DNA of 43,704 nt, from assembly GCA_012840385.1 (NCBI GenBank), contig DULK01000043.1, positions 1 through 43,704 on the forward strand, in the 5' to 3' direction. Each line of letters starts with the position of its first letter. Position 1 is the first letter of the stretch. The notes beneath the pieces were generated by a model. The model worked only from the letters and a program-made list of their open reading frames with translations. It ran no database searches and had not been told where the DNA came from. This DNA is from Syntrophomonadaceae bacterium (GTDB taxonomy: Bacteria > Bacillota > DSM-12270 > Thermacetogeniales > Thermacetogeniaceae). Below are positions 31,970-39,246 of this stretch, piece by piece. Position numbers and translations under genes: made by a program.

Positions 31970-32977
31970 TTAGTCATCGCCGGCCTGATTCTTGCCGGCT
32001 TTTTTGATCTCCTGCAGGCAGTCCTGCGCGAATTCGGCGAGGCGCGGTTTTTTACCGGGGGAATGCAAATATTTTAACAGGAAATCCATGGCGTTTTTGT
32101 TGTTGCCGGTATACCAGCTCAGGATACCGATGATATAGCAAAGCTGTTCCATTTGACCCGGCTTTAAATGCAGCGAGGACTTACCGGTATAAGCATCCAT
32201 GAAAAACTGCAGGGCCTGCTCCCGTGCCCGGTTCGCCTCTTCCTTTTCACCCCGGTCGCTGTAGAGCCACGCAAGACGCAGCCAGATATTCCCGATTTTC
32301 ATAGGCTCTGCTTCGACGGCCTCCAGACAGGACAGGGCCAGTTGATGGCTGCGAATGGCGTATTCGATGCTGCCTGGTTCTTTCAAGCCATCGGGATTTT
32401 CCTGCCTCCTCTTTTCAGCGCCGGATTGAAGGATGTGTTTTTTGGCCTCGGAGTCTGCTGTTGAGAGAAAGTCTTTTTTTAAATTGGCGTAGAGGCAGTC
32501 CGGGCATGTCCATATGTCGTAATACATGGGCTCCACGTTTTCATAATGCTGTCTCAGGTCCGGGTCCTGCTTTGAGAACCTGAGCTTGTAATCGAATATG
32601 TTTAATGCCTGAAACCGGCTTCCGCATACAGGGCAGTTGACCGCCTTTTCGTACATTAGCTCACTGTGCGGTTTTGTGGCGGCCTTCCCGGTTTCCTTTT
32701 TGTTTTTTTCCAATTCGCTCTGGATCTTTGAGGCCAGTTCCGGCTGCTCCCTCTTCAGTTTCTCAAGATCAAACGCCAAAACCCGGCTTTCCTTAAGGGT
32801 GCGGACATCGGAGGTCGAGTAGAAAAAACTTCCGGGGCCGGCAGTTACTTCCTGATCAGACTTTTTGATCTTTACCAAACCCTCTATCAGGACGCAAACC
32901 TTCTTATCGCCGCTGAAAACCAGTTTATGGTAAGGAGGAAAAGCGTAGATGAGTTTACCGCTCTCTTTTGGCTGCAC
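31970..32977 (-). CDS. DUF2225 protein with cNMP-like N-terminus
   Basis: Protein of 335 aa. The N-terminal ~85 residues (KLIYAFPPYHKLVFSGDKKVCVLIEGLVKI...) resemble a degenerate cyclic-nucleotide-binding barrel. The DUF2225 region follows, with two zinc-ribbon-like motifs CPVCGSRF and CPDCLYA and a TPR-like helical tail (IGNIWLRLAWLYSDRGEKEEANRAREQAL). DUF2225 proteins occur in spore-formers and other anaerobes; their function is unknown. The start GTG 32977 is preferred because GGGAGG precedes it by a good distance; the longer frame to 33151 adds an unlikely Cys-rich leader. Confidence 0.8.
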   Translation of the reverse strand: MQPKESGKLIYAFPPYHKLVFSGDKKVCVLIEGLVKIKKSDQEVTAGPGSFFYSTSDVRTLKESRVLAFDLEKLKREQPELASKIQSELEKNKKETGKAATKPHSELMYEKAVNCPVCGSRFQALNIFDYKLRFSKQDPDLRQHYENVEPMYYDIWTCPDCLYANLKKDFLSTADSEAKKHILQSGAEKRRQENPDGLKEPGSIEYAIRSHQLALSCLEAVEAEPMKIGNIWLRLAWLYSDRGEKEEANRAREQALQFFMDAYTGKSSLHLKPGQMEQLCYIIGILSWYTGNNKNAMDFLLKYLHSPGKKPRLAEFAQDCLQEIKKAGKNQAGDD

Positions 32978-33243
32978 GTTAAGACCTCCCGGAAAAAGAC
33001 AATTCCCTTCAGAATTGGATTCTAATCCTAATTTTATGATCAAAACAAAAAAAATTAAAGGGGTAAAAGTGGGAGAACTGCAAGCGCAAATAACGTGGAA
33101 CGTGTAACCATTTGCTTGTTTATTACATATGCTGTAGCAAGGCAGAAACAAAACGGTTTGCGATTAACCGATATAATCTGTCTCTACCTTAAAATGTAGG
33201 GAATATCGGGGCGACAAACACACGTAAAGAAGGGAGGAATATC

Positions 33244-33363
33244 ATGGAATTAAAAGGCATGGGTTTTCCATTTGCTTTCTTAATGTTGCCGTTTTTCCTG
33301 TTTTTAATCCTGATTCTGCTGATTGGCGGGCTTGATGGCGGCAGGGGTCCATTTATTCCGTAA
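33244..33363 (+). CDS. Tiny hydrophobic protein 1 of array
   Basis: Peptide of 39 aa: a short MELKGMGF head, the core LMLPFFLFLILILLIGG forming one membrane segment, and a tail ending GPFIP. Ribosome site AGGGAGG. Its core is nearly identical in three following genes and one at 34884. Spore-former genomes carry small YjcZ-like hydrophobic coat proteins of this size; membership is an inference. A TATAAT at 33172-33177 may be its promoter. Confidence 0.75.
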   Translation: MELKGMGFPFAFLMLPFFLFLILILLIGGLDGGRGPFIP

Positions 33364-33406
33364 ATGTCTAACCTGACAAAACAGATTAAGGAGGAGTGAT
33401 TAATCA

Positions 33407-33505
33407 ATGGCAGAGGCGAGACAATTTCCAGGCTTTCCGTTTTTCTTGATGTTACCGTTCTTCCTGTTCTTAATCCTGATTCTGCTTATTGGCGGACTCA
33501 ATTAA
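33407..33505 (+). CDS. Tiny hydrophobic protein 2 of array
   Basis: Peptide of 32 aa: MAEARQFPGFPF head, the shared LMLPFFLFLILILLIGG core and a short GLN end. It has an excellent site, TAAGGAGGAG, ten bases before ATG. It lies 43 bases after the first copy and lacks the GPFIP tail. An imperfect hairpin (about 33514-33540) follows the stop. Confidence 0.78.
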   Translation: MAEARQFPGFPFFLMLPFFLFLILILLIGGLN

Positions 33506-33576
33506 CCTGGTAAAAGGGCCACGGTGAAGACCGCGTGGGCTCTAAAATAATACTTAGATAAAGGGGGATAAAATAC

Positions 33577-33672
33577 ATGGAGGCAAAAGGCGCAGCTTTT
33601 CCGTTTCCTTTCTTGATGTTGCCGTTCTTCCTGTTCCTGATCCTTATCCTGCTTATTGGCGGACTCAATTAA
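33577..33672 (+). CDS. Tiny hydrophobic protein 3 of array
   Basis: Peptide of 31 aa: MEAKGAAFPFPF, then the shared LMLPFFLFLILILLIGG core and the GLN end, as in copy 2. The site AAGGGGG lies before ATG. The DNA of copies 2 and 3 is similar through the stop and into the following hairpin, which points to tandem duplication of a gene-plus-hairpin unit. Confidence 0.78.
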   Translation: MEAKGAAFPFPFLMLPFFLFLILILLIGGLN

Positions 33673-33683
33673 CTTGAGAAAAG

Positions 33684-33712
33684 GGCCCGCACGGTGGCAA
33701 ACCGTGTGGGCC
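33684..33712. terminator. Hairpin after third array gene
   Basis: Twelve-bp stem GGCCCGCACGGT / ACCGTGTGGGCC with a 5-base loop, no T-run. A related but imperfect hairpin follows the second copy. It may protect or process the array transcript. Confidence 0.55.
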
Positions 33713-33758
33713 TCAACCCAAATGCTGACAAGTGCTGAAAGGAAGGAGGATAAAATAT

Positions 33759-33887
33759 ATGGAAGCAAAAGGTGCCGGTTTTCCGTTTTTCTTCCCGTTT
33801 TTCTTAATGCTGCCGTTTTTCCTGTTCCTGATCCTGATCCTGCTTATCGGCGGAGTTGACGGGGTCGGTGGCCCATTTATCCCATAA
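33759..33887 (+). CDS. Tiny hydrophobic protein 4 of array
   Basis: Peptide of 42 aa: MEAKGAGFPFFFPFF head, the shared LMLPFFLFLILILLIGG core and the longer GPFIP tail, as in copy 1. AAGGAAGGAGG precedes the ATG. Its head begins with the same MEAKGA as copy 3 while its tail resembles copy 1, so the array may have been shaped by recombination between copies. Confidence 0.78.
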   Translation: MEAKGAGFPFFFPFFLMLPFFLFLILILLIGGVDGVGGPFIP

Positions 33888-33960
33888 GTTTTGGGCACAA
33901 CGAGAGATCACCGACAGACCCCGGGAATTTTCCAGAAATTGTCCGGGTCTGTAACAAATT

Positions 33961-33997
33961 AACCGTGTAGAATGTTTCATCTACACGGTTATTTTTT
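33961..33997 (+). terminator. Terminator of the hydrophobic-protein array
   Basis: Eleven-bp stem AACCGTGTAGA / TCTACACGGTT, 8-base loop, then ATTTTTT. A second hairpin (ACAGACC / GGTCTGT, 33914-33952) lies just upstream. Confidence 0.88.
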
Positions 33998-34021
33998 GGG
34001 GGGTGCCGGAGGTGGGTCCAC

Positions 34022-34690
34022 TCATTTGCATCTGTATACCCTGTACCCCAGCTTCCGGTAATACTGTTTCATTAAGTTGAAATGGGCGGAAAACTCTTTG
34101 CCCAGCCTGTTTCCGAACAGTAATTCCAGGGGGTTGATTCTGCCTTTTAAAATTTGAATGCTTGAAAAGCCGGCGGCCTTTAACATGTCGGTCCATTCAT
34201 CCTGCGTCGGTACCTGTTTTATCCCGTAGACGGATTTCACATCCTTCAACTCCTCTGCTGTTAGCGGCATCTCGGCGGTCATCTCGATATCGATTAGAAT
34301 GCCGCCTGGTTTCAAGACGCGGGAATATTCCCTTAACGTTCTACTAATATTTGTAAATATTGTTACAGATTCGGCCAGCACCAAGTCGAATGAATTGGGC
34401 CAAAAAGGCAGGCGCATGGCGTCGGCTCGCACCAATCCGATCTTCAAGCTGTCTTTTTGAAATCTTTGTTGCGCTTTTTCCAGCATTTTGGTGCTATTGT
34501 CAACGGCAACCACCCTGCACTTGAATTTTTTGGCTATGTACGACGATGTCTGTCCGGTTCCGCAGCCGACATCGAGAACCGTGGTGTTCGCATCTATCAT
34601 TTCTCTTCTTAATAAGGCTCTTGTCAGGGCAAAACCCCCCGGGTGGGCGCCGTCTATTCCGCGCTCGGCCAGCAGTTCAAGGTATGTCAT
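34022..34690 (-). CDS. Class I SAM-dependent methyltransferase
   Basis: Soluble methyltransferase of 222 aa (type 11). SAM motif I is VLDVGCGTGQTS, with the acidic VVAVDNS, motif IV region FDLVLAESVTIF, and RVLKPGGILIDIEMT after it. The start follows AAGGAGTGG. Substrate cannot be read from sequence; the group includes quinone, lipid and small-molecule methylases. It is on the minus strand between two groups of tiny hydrophobic proteins and has no obvious pathway partner. Confidence 0.85.
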   Translation of the reverse strand: MTYLELLAERGIDGAHPGGFALTRALLRREMIDANTTVLDVGCGTGQTSSYIAKKFKCRVVAVDNSTKMLEKAQQRFQKDSLKIGLVRADAMRLPFWPNSFDLVLAESVTIFTNISRTLREYSRVLKPGGILIDIEMTAEMPLTAEELKDVKSVYGIKQVPTQDEWTDMLKAAGFSSIQILKGRINPLELLFGNRLGKEFSAHFNLMKQYYRKLGYRVYRCK

Positions 34691-34883
34691 CTATGCCACT
34701 CCTTGGAAAATCAGGTTTACTTTAGCATATGAGGAGTGTGGCAGTTATGTACTTCTGACAGGGGGTTGTTTTAAAACGGTATGTCTCTTATTGGTTGGAA
34801 TGCAAACCGTAACCCTTTGATCCTCTGGTTCATACCCTAAAGAAAAGGAAACAATGCGTTTCTGTGTAAAGGAGGTTCCTAAA

Positions 34884-35066
34884 ATGGGAGATGGTCCGGG
34901 AGCGGGGCCGGGTAAACCGGGTGGCGGCCCGGGAGCGGGGCCGGGAAAGCCGGGCGACCCGGGAGCGGGGCCGGGTCCCGGTTGCAATCCGGGTCCAGGC
35001 CATATCGGCAATCTGCCGTTCTTTCTGTTTTTGATTCTGATTCTGCTTATTATAGGCTTTAAGTAG
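34884..35066 (+). CDS. Gly/Pro-rich hydrophobic small protein
   Basis: Protein of 60 aa. The first ~42 residues are a Gly-Pro repeat (GPGAGPGKPG occurring twice, then PGAGPGPGCNPGPG); the rest is one membrane segment, LPFFLFLILILLI, matching the core of the four array proteins 1-1.6 kb upstream. ATG 34884 follows AAAGGAGG; a longer frame from 34854 has no site. A collagen-like repeat on a membrane stub suggests a surface or spore-coat component. The single Cys lies in the repeat. Confidence 0.8.
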   Translation: MGDGPGAGPGKPGGGPGAGPGKPGDPGAGPGPGCNPGPGHIGNLPFFLFLILILLIIGFK

Positions 35067-35159
35067 AGTTTTCAACCGGCTTTCCGGATGAGAGCAAAAC
35101 CCGGGAACGGCCGGTGAACCTTGCATGGGTGATAGCCCCGTAATAAGTTGCGGGGCACA

Positions 35160-35378
35160 TTACCTTCCTGTTTTTATTGACATGTCAATGATATCCGGGT
35201 CGTGGATAAAGTTGAGGCGGCTTGTTATCCGGTTCCCGTCGCCGTTGACCCTGCCCAGGGCGTTGTTTCCCTTGGAGCGGGACTGCCAGCCCCGCAGTTT
35301 GTTATCCCCGTAAAAGGCTCCTGCATTGCTGTTTACGCTTGACATATTTACTTCCTTGAGGTAGATCACGGTTTTCAT
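35160..35378 (-). CDS. GerPA/GerPF-like spore protein (a)
   Basis: Protein of 72 aa with FYGDNKLRGWQSRSKGNNALGRVNGDGNRI and an ending HDPDIIDM. The K-x-NN-x-G-x-(V/I)NGD core and terminal DPD-x-(I/F)-D recall GerPA/GerPF coat proteins, which help germinants cross the coat. The ATG at 35378 follows AGGAAGGATGG; a second ATG eleven codons later is possible. It follows gene (b) by 13 bases on the minus strand. Confidence 0.65.
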   Translation of the reverse strand: MKTVIYLKEVNMSSVNSNAGAFYGDNKLRGWQSRSKGNNALGRVNGDGNRITSRLNFIHDPDIIDMSIKTGR

Positions 35379-35391
35379 AAAGCCATCCTTC

Positions 35392-35652
35392 CTATTCTAA
35401 TTCCAACAGCCTGAGGAAATCCCGTTCCCCTTGCCACTCATTGGAAAGCATATCCTGGAAGTCCGGGTCGTCGACCCGGGCAATCGCTTCCGACAGGGAA
35501 TTCCGGTCACCGTTAATGCGGCCGAAGCCGTTATTGGTTTTACTGTGGGTTTGCCAGTTGAAAAAGTAGTTGTTCCCGATAGCCACAGCCGAGCCTGTGT
35601 CAATATCCGCAATCCGAATCGTATTGATATTGATCTGCAGGGAGGCCACCAT
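35392..35652 (-). CDS. GerPA/GerPF-like spore protein (b)
   Basis: Protein of 86 aa: LQININTIRIADIDTGSAVAIGN at the start, then HSKTNNGFGRINGDRN and VDDPDFQDM. The beta-rich start and SKTN-G-G-INGD core fit the GerPA/PF family better than gene (a). A non-typical acidic tail (GERDFLRLLELE) follows. ATG 35652 has AAGAAGG at good spacing; GTG 35661 is an alternative. First of two minus-strand genes, divergent from gene (c). Confidence 0.7.
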   Translation of the reverse strand: MVASLQININTIRIADIDTGSAVAIGNNYFFNWQTHSKTNNGFGRINGDRNSLSEAIARVDDPDFQDMLSNEWQGERDFLRLLELE

Positions 35653-35752
35653 AACCGCCACCTTCTTTCCGCTTAATTAAGGTTATGTGAAAGAGCCGCC
35701 TGATGTGACTTGGAAAGCTGCTTGCCGGGAATAAGCAACTCAGGGTCAGCGG

Positions 35753-35760
35753 CATATAAT
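35753..35760 (+). promoter_or_regulatory. Possible sporulation sigma -10 element
   Basis: CATATAAT, 26 bases before the start of gene (c), resembles the -10 of mother-cell sigma E/K promoters (CATACANT type). No clear -35 was found. Confidence 0.3.
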
Positions 35761-35785
35761 GGTTACAAGACGGGGGGCTGGCTTT

Positions 35786-36043
35786 ATGGCTGTTCTCATC
35801 ATCAATCAGGTTACCCAGGTTAACCAGTTCCGCAATAATGCCAACATGTTTCAGGGCAAAGGGATCGCCAACGGTTACACGCTGAATACAAAAGGAAACT
35901 TCAACGTGGGGCAAATTGCTGGCAACTTTAACGCCTTCTTCATCGGAGCAAATGTTATCTTCGATCCCGATATCACCGACACTCCGATTATTGACGGGGA
36001 GGTTAAAGGCTTCATCGGCCCCGAGATCGCAGAGGTTACCTGA
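35786..36043 (+). CDS. GerPA/GerPF-like spore protein (c)
   Basis: Protein of 85 aa: VLIINQVTQVNQFRNNANMF, then NGYTLNTKGNFNVGQIAGNFN and FDPDITDTPII. It shares the N-TKGN-G-I-GN core and DPD-x-x-D ending with the two minus-strand relatives, with a longer tail. ATG 35786 follows a G-rich site. It is followed after 5 bases by the GerPC-like gene, so the two are probably translated together. Confidence 0.68.
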   Translation: MAVLIINQVTQVNQFRNNANMFQGKGIANGYTLNTKGNFNVGQIAGNFNAFFIGANVIFDPDITDTPIIDGEVKGFIGPEIAEVT

Positions 36044-36048
36044 TAACC

Positions 36049-36453
36049 ATGTCCCTGTGGCAGCGCTTCAACTTCCTGTTTAAACCCCGGGAAAGGCCGC
36101 CTGATCGGGCTGGGCTCGAGTTAAAGGTGGCGGAACTGCAAACGGTTGTAAGCAAGTTATGCACCGAAATGGCTTCTTTAGTGAAAGACCTGGCCAACCA
36201 GCCCTTCGATATTCACATCGATAAGGTTTTTATCGACAAGGTCAACCTGGAACAGCTGGTTTTCAATATCGACGACATCGGGGTGAAAGACTTAAGCGGT
36301 TCCCTGAGCATAGGGGTCAATTACGGCGGCAGGGTGATGCGGGTGACGACCGCCACACCGCATAAAAGCGAGGAAACGAAAAAGCCGCGGTTTGCAAGCC
36401 ACAGTCCCCTGTCAGATGGGCAGACCCGGGTAAAAATTAATTTTCGTGATTAA
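36049..36453 (+). CDS. GerPC-like protein
   Basis: Protein of 134 aa. A helical, probably coiled-coil segment (about residues 20-50) precedes PFDIHIDKVFIDKVNLEQLV and FNIDDIGVKDLSGSLSIGVNYGG. That last block resembles the C-terminal part of GerPC-type germination proteins as I remember them; the rest is not conserved enough to be certain. Its place directly after a GerP-like gene favours a spore-coat role. The tail is basic and Ser/Lys-rich. Confidence 0.55.
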   Translation: MSLWQRFNFLFKPRERPPDRAGLELKVAELQTVVSKLCTEMASLVKDLANQPFDIHIDKVFIDKVNLEQLVFNIDDIGVKDLSGSLSIGVNYGGRVMRVTTATPHKSEETKKPRFASHSPLSDGQTRVKINFRD

Positions 36454-36477
36454 CGGCGGTAAGAGGGGGAGTACTGG

Positions 36478-36936
36478 ATGAACCGTAACCCTTTTGAGAG
36501 CTTGAAAGATATTCCCTTTCTGGGCGAGGATTTTTTTAAGGAATTTGCCGGTATGAACTGGCCAGTCCCCACGGACCTCTTCGGCGGGCTGGGGCAGGGC
36601 AGATGGCCGCCTCTGAATATAGTGGAAACCATGGATGAACTGGTGGTTACCGCGGCCATTCCCGGACTGCGGCAGGCCGGTGACGTGAACGTTTTTTTGA
36701 AGGGAAATGTCCTGACCCTTGAAGGTGAAATCCCCCCGGAACACCACAGTTTTACTGCCGTCAAGGTGCACAGCCGGGAACGGCGGGAGAAAAAGTTCAG
36801 CCGCACCGTCAACCTGCCCGTCGCGGTGGATGCCGGGAACTCCCGGGCCACCTACCGGCACGGCATCCTTGAGATCAGGCTGCCGAAACTGACGGGGAGC
36901 TATGCCCAGACGGTAAGGATCGAATTTCTAAAGTAG
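36478..36936 (+). CDS. Hsp20/alpha-crystallin family protein
   Basis: Small heat-shock protein of 152 aa. The alpha-crystallin domain runs from about residue 45 (PPLNIVETMDELVVTAAIPGL) through NVLTLEGE and FSRTVNLPVAVD to the G-I-L-E-I motif (HGILEIRLPK). In spore-formers similar proteins (CotM/CotP of Bacillus) sit in the spore coat. The neighbours here are GerP-like, so a spore role is likely but a general chaperone is possible. It starts 24 bases after the GerPC-like gene, following GAGGGGGAG, and ends in a clear terminator. Confidence 0.88.
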   Translation: MNRNPFESLKDIPFLGEDFFKEFAGMNWPVPTDLFGGLGQGRWPPLNIVETMDELVVTAAIPGLRQAGDVNVFLKGNVLTLEGEIPPEHHSFTAVKVHSRERREKKFSRTVNLPVAVDAGNSRATYRHGILEIRLPKLTGSYAQTVRIEFLK

Positions 36937-36950
36937 AGTGTCAATGATAC

Positions 36951-36990
36951 GCCCCTGGAGGCCGCCGCGCCGGGGGCTGTTCTGTTTTTT
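36951..36990 (+). terminator. Terminator after Hsp20 gene
   Basis: Stem GCCCCTGG / CCGGGGGC (36951-36958 with 36970-36977, one G-U pair), then TGTTCTGTTTTTT. Confidence 0.85.
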
Positions 36991-37116
36991 ACCGGAAATT
37001 AACTGAACCTTAATTAAGAACAAGAATTTTTAATAAAACCCTAAAGCTTATTTAATACTTAATATGTATCATGAAACATGAACAAGCCTGAAAATATGAA
37101 TCCAGGAGGTATCGAA

Positions 37117-37968
37117 ATGACGGTCAAAACGAAGTGGTTGGGTGTGGTTGTGGCGCTCCTGCTTGTGATAGTAGCGGCAGCAGGTTGTGCGGGAAAAGGG
37201 CAGACAAAGACCGGGGAAGGTGAGCAGCCGGGCAGCTTAAGCGGGTCGATTAAGATTGCCGGCTCCACTTCCGTGCAGCCCCTTTCCGAGGAACTGGCCG
37301 ATGCCTTTATGAACAAGAACCCGAACGTATCGGTTATGGTCGCCGGGGGTGGATCCAGCGCAGGGATCAAGGCGGCTCAGGACGGAGCGGCGCACATCGG
37401 CGCATCCTCCCGGGAGCTCAAGCCGGAGGAAAAAACCGGCCTGACGGAAACAGTAATTGCCAAAGACGGTATAGCCATTATTGTTAACCCCAAGAACGGT
37501 GTATCGGAATTGACCCTTGATCAGATTAAAAAGATCTTTGCCGGTGAGATCACCAACTGGAAGGATGTCGGTGGAAAGGACGCTCCCATCAACGTATTCA
37601 CACGCGAGGAGGGGTCCGGGACCCGCGGGGCCTTTGAAGAAATCGTCATGGGCAAGGATAAGAAAATCACCGGTAAAGCAGGGGTCCAGAATGCCACCGG
37701 AGCGGTGCGCACAGCCGTGGAACGGGATGAGAACGCCATCGGCTACATCTCCTTGGGCAGCCTGAACGAAAAAGTAAAGGCCGTTACGGTGGACGGTGTG
37801 AAGCCGAGTGAGGAGACGGTACTGAACGGGACCTACAAGATCTCCCGCCCCTTCATCTACCTGACCAAGGGGGCTCCCACCGGTGTTGTGAAGGCGTACA
37901 TCGACTTCGTGCTGAGCCCCGAAGGCCAGAAGATAGTCGGGGAGAAGTACGTACCTGTCAGGAAGTAA
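37117..37968 (+). CDS. pstS: Phosphate ABC transporter substrate-binding protein PstS
   Basis: Exported lipoprotein of 283 aa. A signal segment ends in a lipobox VAAAGC near residue 26. The mature part has IKIAGSTSVQPLSEELA, GGGSSAGIKAA, IGASSRELKPEE, IVNPKNGVSELTLDQIKKIFAGEITNW and TREEGSGTRGAFEE, the standard PstS phosphate-binding segments. ATG 37117 follows CCAGGAGG; a longer frame from 37078 has no site. pstC, pstA and pstB do not follow within this window, so it is an orphan here. It ends in a strong terminator and its upstream region is AT-rich. Confidence 0.93.
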   Translation: MTVKTKWLGVVVALLLVIVAAAGCAGKGQTKTGEGEQPGSLSGSIKIAGSTSVQPLSEELADAFMNKNPNVSVMVAGGGSSAGIKAAQDGAAHIGASSRELKPEEKTGLTETVIAKDGIAIIVNPKNGVSELTLDQIKKIFAGEITNWKDVGGKDAPINVFTREEGSGTRGAFEEIVMGKDKKITGKAGVQNATGAVRTAVERDENAIGYISLGSLNEKVKAVTVDGVKPSEETVLNGTYKISRPFIYLTKGAPTGVVKAYIDFVLSPEGQKIVGEKYVPVRK

Positions 37969-38006
37969 ATTATTAATTCATCAGATGGTGGCATTGGGAT
38001 CTGCCA

Positions 38007-38035
38007 GGGGGAGAAGTCTCGCTCCCCCGTTTTTT
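38007..38035 (+). terminator. Terminator after pstS
   Basis: Seven-bp stem GGGGGAG / CTCCCCC (38007-38013 with 38022-38028) followed by GTTTTTT. It slightly overlaps the end of the convergent DUF1232 gene. Confidence 0.9.
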
Positions 38036-38444
38036 ACTTCAGAGTCTGCATGATGTAAAGAACCGCCCATACCGCCAGAATGAGCCAGGCGGCGACGATA
38101 ACCCCTGCTGTAAACCAGTTGGCGGGCTTGCCCTCGGACGATTTGCGCGCCCGAAGGGCACCCGCCTTGTTACGGTACTCTTCAAGGACCTCCGGTGGTA
38201 TCATCCTTCTCGCCGCGAGGATGCCCAGCGGCAGCAGGACCAGGTCATCCAGGTAGCCGAGCAGGGGGACGAAGTCAGGGATCAGGTCGATGGGGCTGAA
38301 GGCGTATGCAACCAGGCAGGCAGCAAAAATCCTGGCATACCAGGGAGTCCGTGGGTCCCTGTAGGCCAGGTAGATGGCATAGATTTCGTTCTTCAATTTT
38401 CGAGCGTTTTGCTTCCACCTGTCAAGCGCTTTTTCCGAACTCAT
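38034..38444 (-). CDS. DUF1232 (YkvA-like) membrane protein
   Basis: Protein of 136 aa. The DUF1232 core is clear: TPWYARIFAACLVAYAFSPIDLIPDFVPLLGYLDDLVLLPLGI (about residues 33-75, quoted in parts: SPIDLIPDF is the hallmark), and a single C-terminal membrane helix follows. Function is unknown. The ATG is one base after the livG stop, so the gene is transcriptionally and perhaps translationally joined to the branched-chain amino-acid operon, in the place where livF would usually be. Confidence 0.85.
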   Translation of the reverse strand: MSSEKALDRWKQNARKLKNEIYAIYLAYRDPRTPWYARIFAACLVAYAFSPIDLIPDFVPLLGYLDDLVLLPLGILAARRMIPPEVLEEYRNKAGALRARKSSEGKPANWFTAGVIVAAWLILAVWAVLYIMQTLK

Positions 38445-38445
38445 T

Positions 38446-39213
38446 TTACTCGATCTCGTTTCCCAAATAGGCCTCGATCACCCTGGGGTTTTGCCGGATC
38501 TCGGCAGGGGTGCCCCCGGCGATCTTTTCCCCGTAATTAAGCACGTCCACGTGATCCGAGAGGTTCATCACAAAGCTCATGTCGTGTTCCACCAGCATGA
38601 TGGTGATGTTCATCTCCCGGATGCGCTGCACCATCTCCATCAGGGTCTGCTTTTCCTGGGGGTTCATCCCGGCGGCGGGCTCGTCCAGGAGCAGCAGCCT
38701 GGGGGATGCGGCGAGGGCTCGGGCAATCTCCAGCCTGCGCTGCTCCCCGTAAGGAAGGTTCTTTGCCAGTTCATCGCCCTTGGATGCCAGGCCGACTATC
38801 TCCAGGGCCCTTTGTGCCCTGGCGGTAATCTCACGCTCTTCCCGCTTCACCCATCCCAGGCGGGTGACGGCTCCGAAGAGCCCGGCGCGGCTGCTGCTGT
38901 GGCAGCCGATCTTCACGTTGTCCAGCACCGTGAGGTTTTTAAAAAGGCGGATATTCTGAAAGGTCCGGGCTATACCCCGGGCGGTGATCAGGTACGGTTT
39001 TTCCCTGGTGATGTCCTCCCCCTGAAAGATCACCCTGCCGTAGGTCGGCGTGTAGATGCCTGTGATCACGTTGAAAATGGTGCTCTTGCCGGCGCCGTTG
39101 GGGCCGATCAGCGAATTGATCTTCCCCTCTTCAACCCTGAGGCTGACCCGGTTGAGGGCGGTGAGGCCGCCGAAGGAGATCGTGATGTTGTCCAGTTCCA
39201 GTAAAGCAGGCAT
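38446..39213 (-). CDS. livG: Branched-chain amino-acid ABC transporter ATPase LivG
   Basis: ATPase subunit of 255 aa. Walker A is GPNGAGKST, the ABC signature LPYGEQRRLEIARAL and Walker B LLLLDEPAAGMN followed by the H-loop EHDM. The NITISFGGLTALN start and the DITREKPYLITARGIARTFQ segment are typical of LivG rather than LivF. ATG 39213 follows GAGGTGG; GTG 39222 overlaps that site. Fourth gene of the operon livJ-livH-livM-livG. No livF-type second ATPase is present in this window. Confidence 0.93.
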   Translation of the reverse strand: MPALLELDNITISFGGLTALNRVSLRVEEGKINSLIGPNGAGKSTIFNVITGIYTPTYGRVIFQGEDITREKPYLITARGIARTFQNIRLFKNLTVLDNVKIGCHSSSRAGLFGAVTRLGWVKREEREITARAQRALEIVGLASKGDELAKNLPYGEQRRLEIARALAASPRLLLLDEPAAGMNPQEKQTLMEMVQRIREMNITIMLVEHDMSFVMNLSDHVDVLNYGEKIAGGTPAEIRQNPRVIEAYLGNEIE

Positions 39214-39246
39214 TTTTTCCACCTCGCTCCGTATTGCGTCCAGCCG

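Noticed and set aside
33244-33887. Tandem repeats here as a CRISPR array
   Set aside because: The repeated units are coding frames of about 100-130 bases with their own ribosome sites; there are no short uniform repeats with unique spacers, and no cas genes.
34745-35011. Minus-strand Pro/Gly-rich frame opposite the collagen-like gene
   Set aside because: Its repeats are the mirror of the Gly-Pro repeat on the plus strand, where the ribosome site and shared membrane core support coding.
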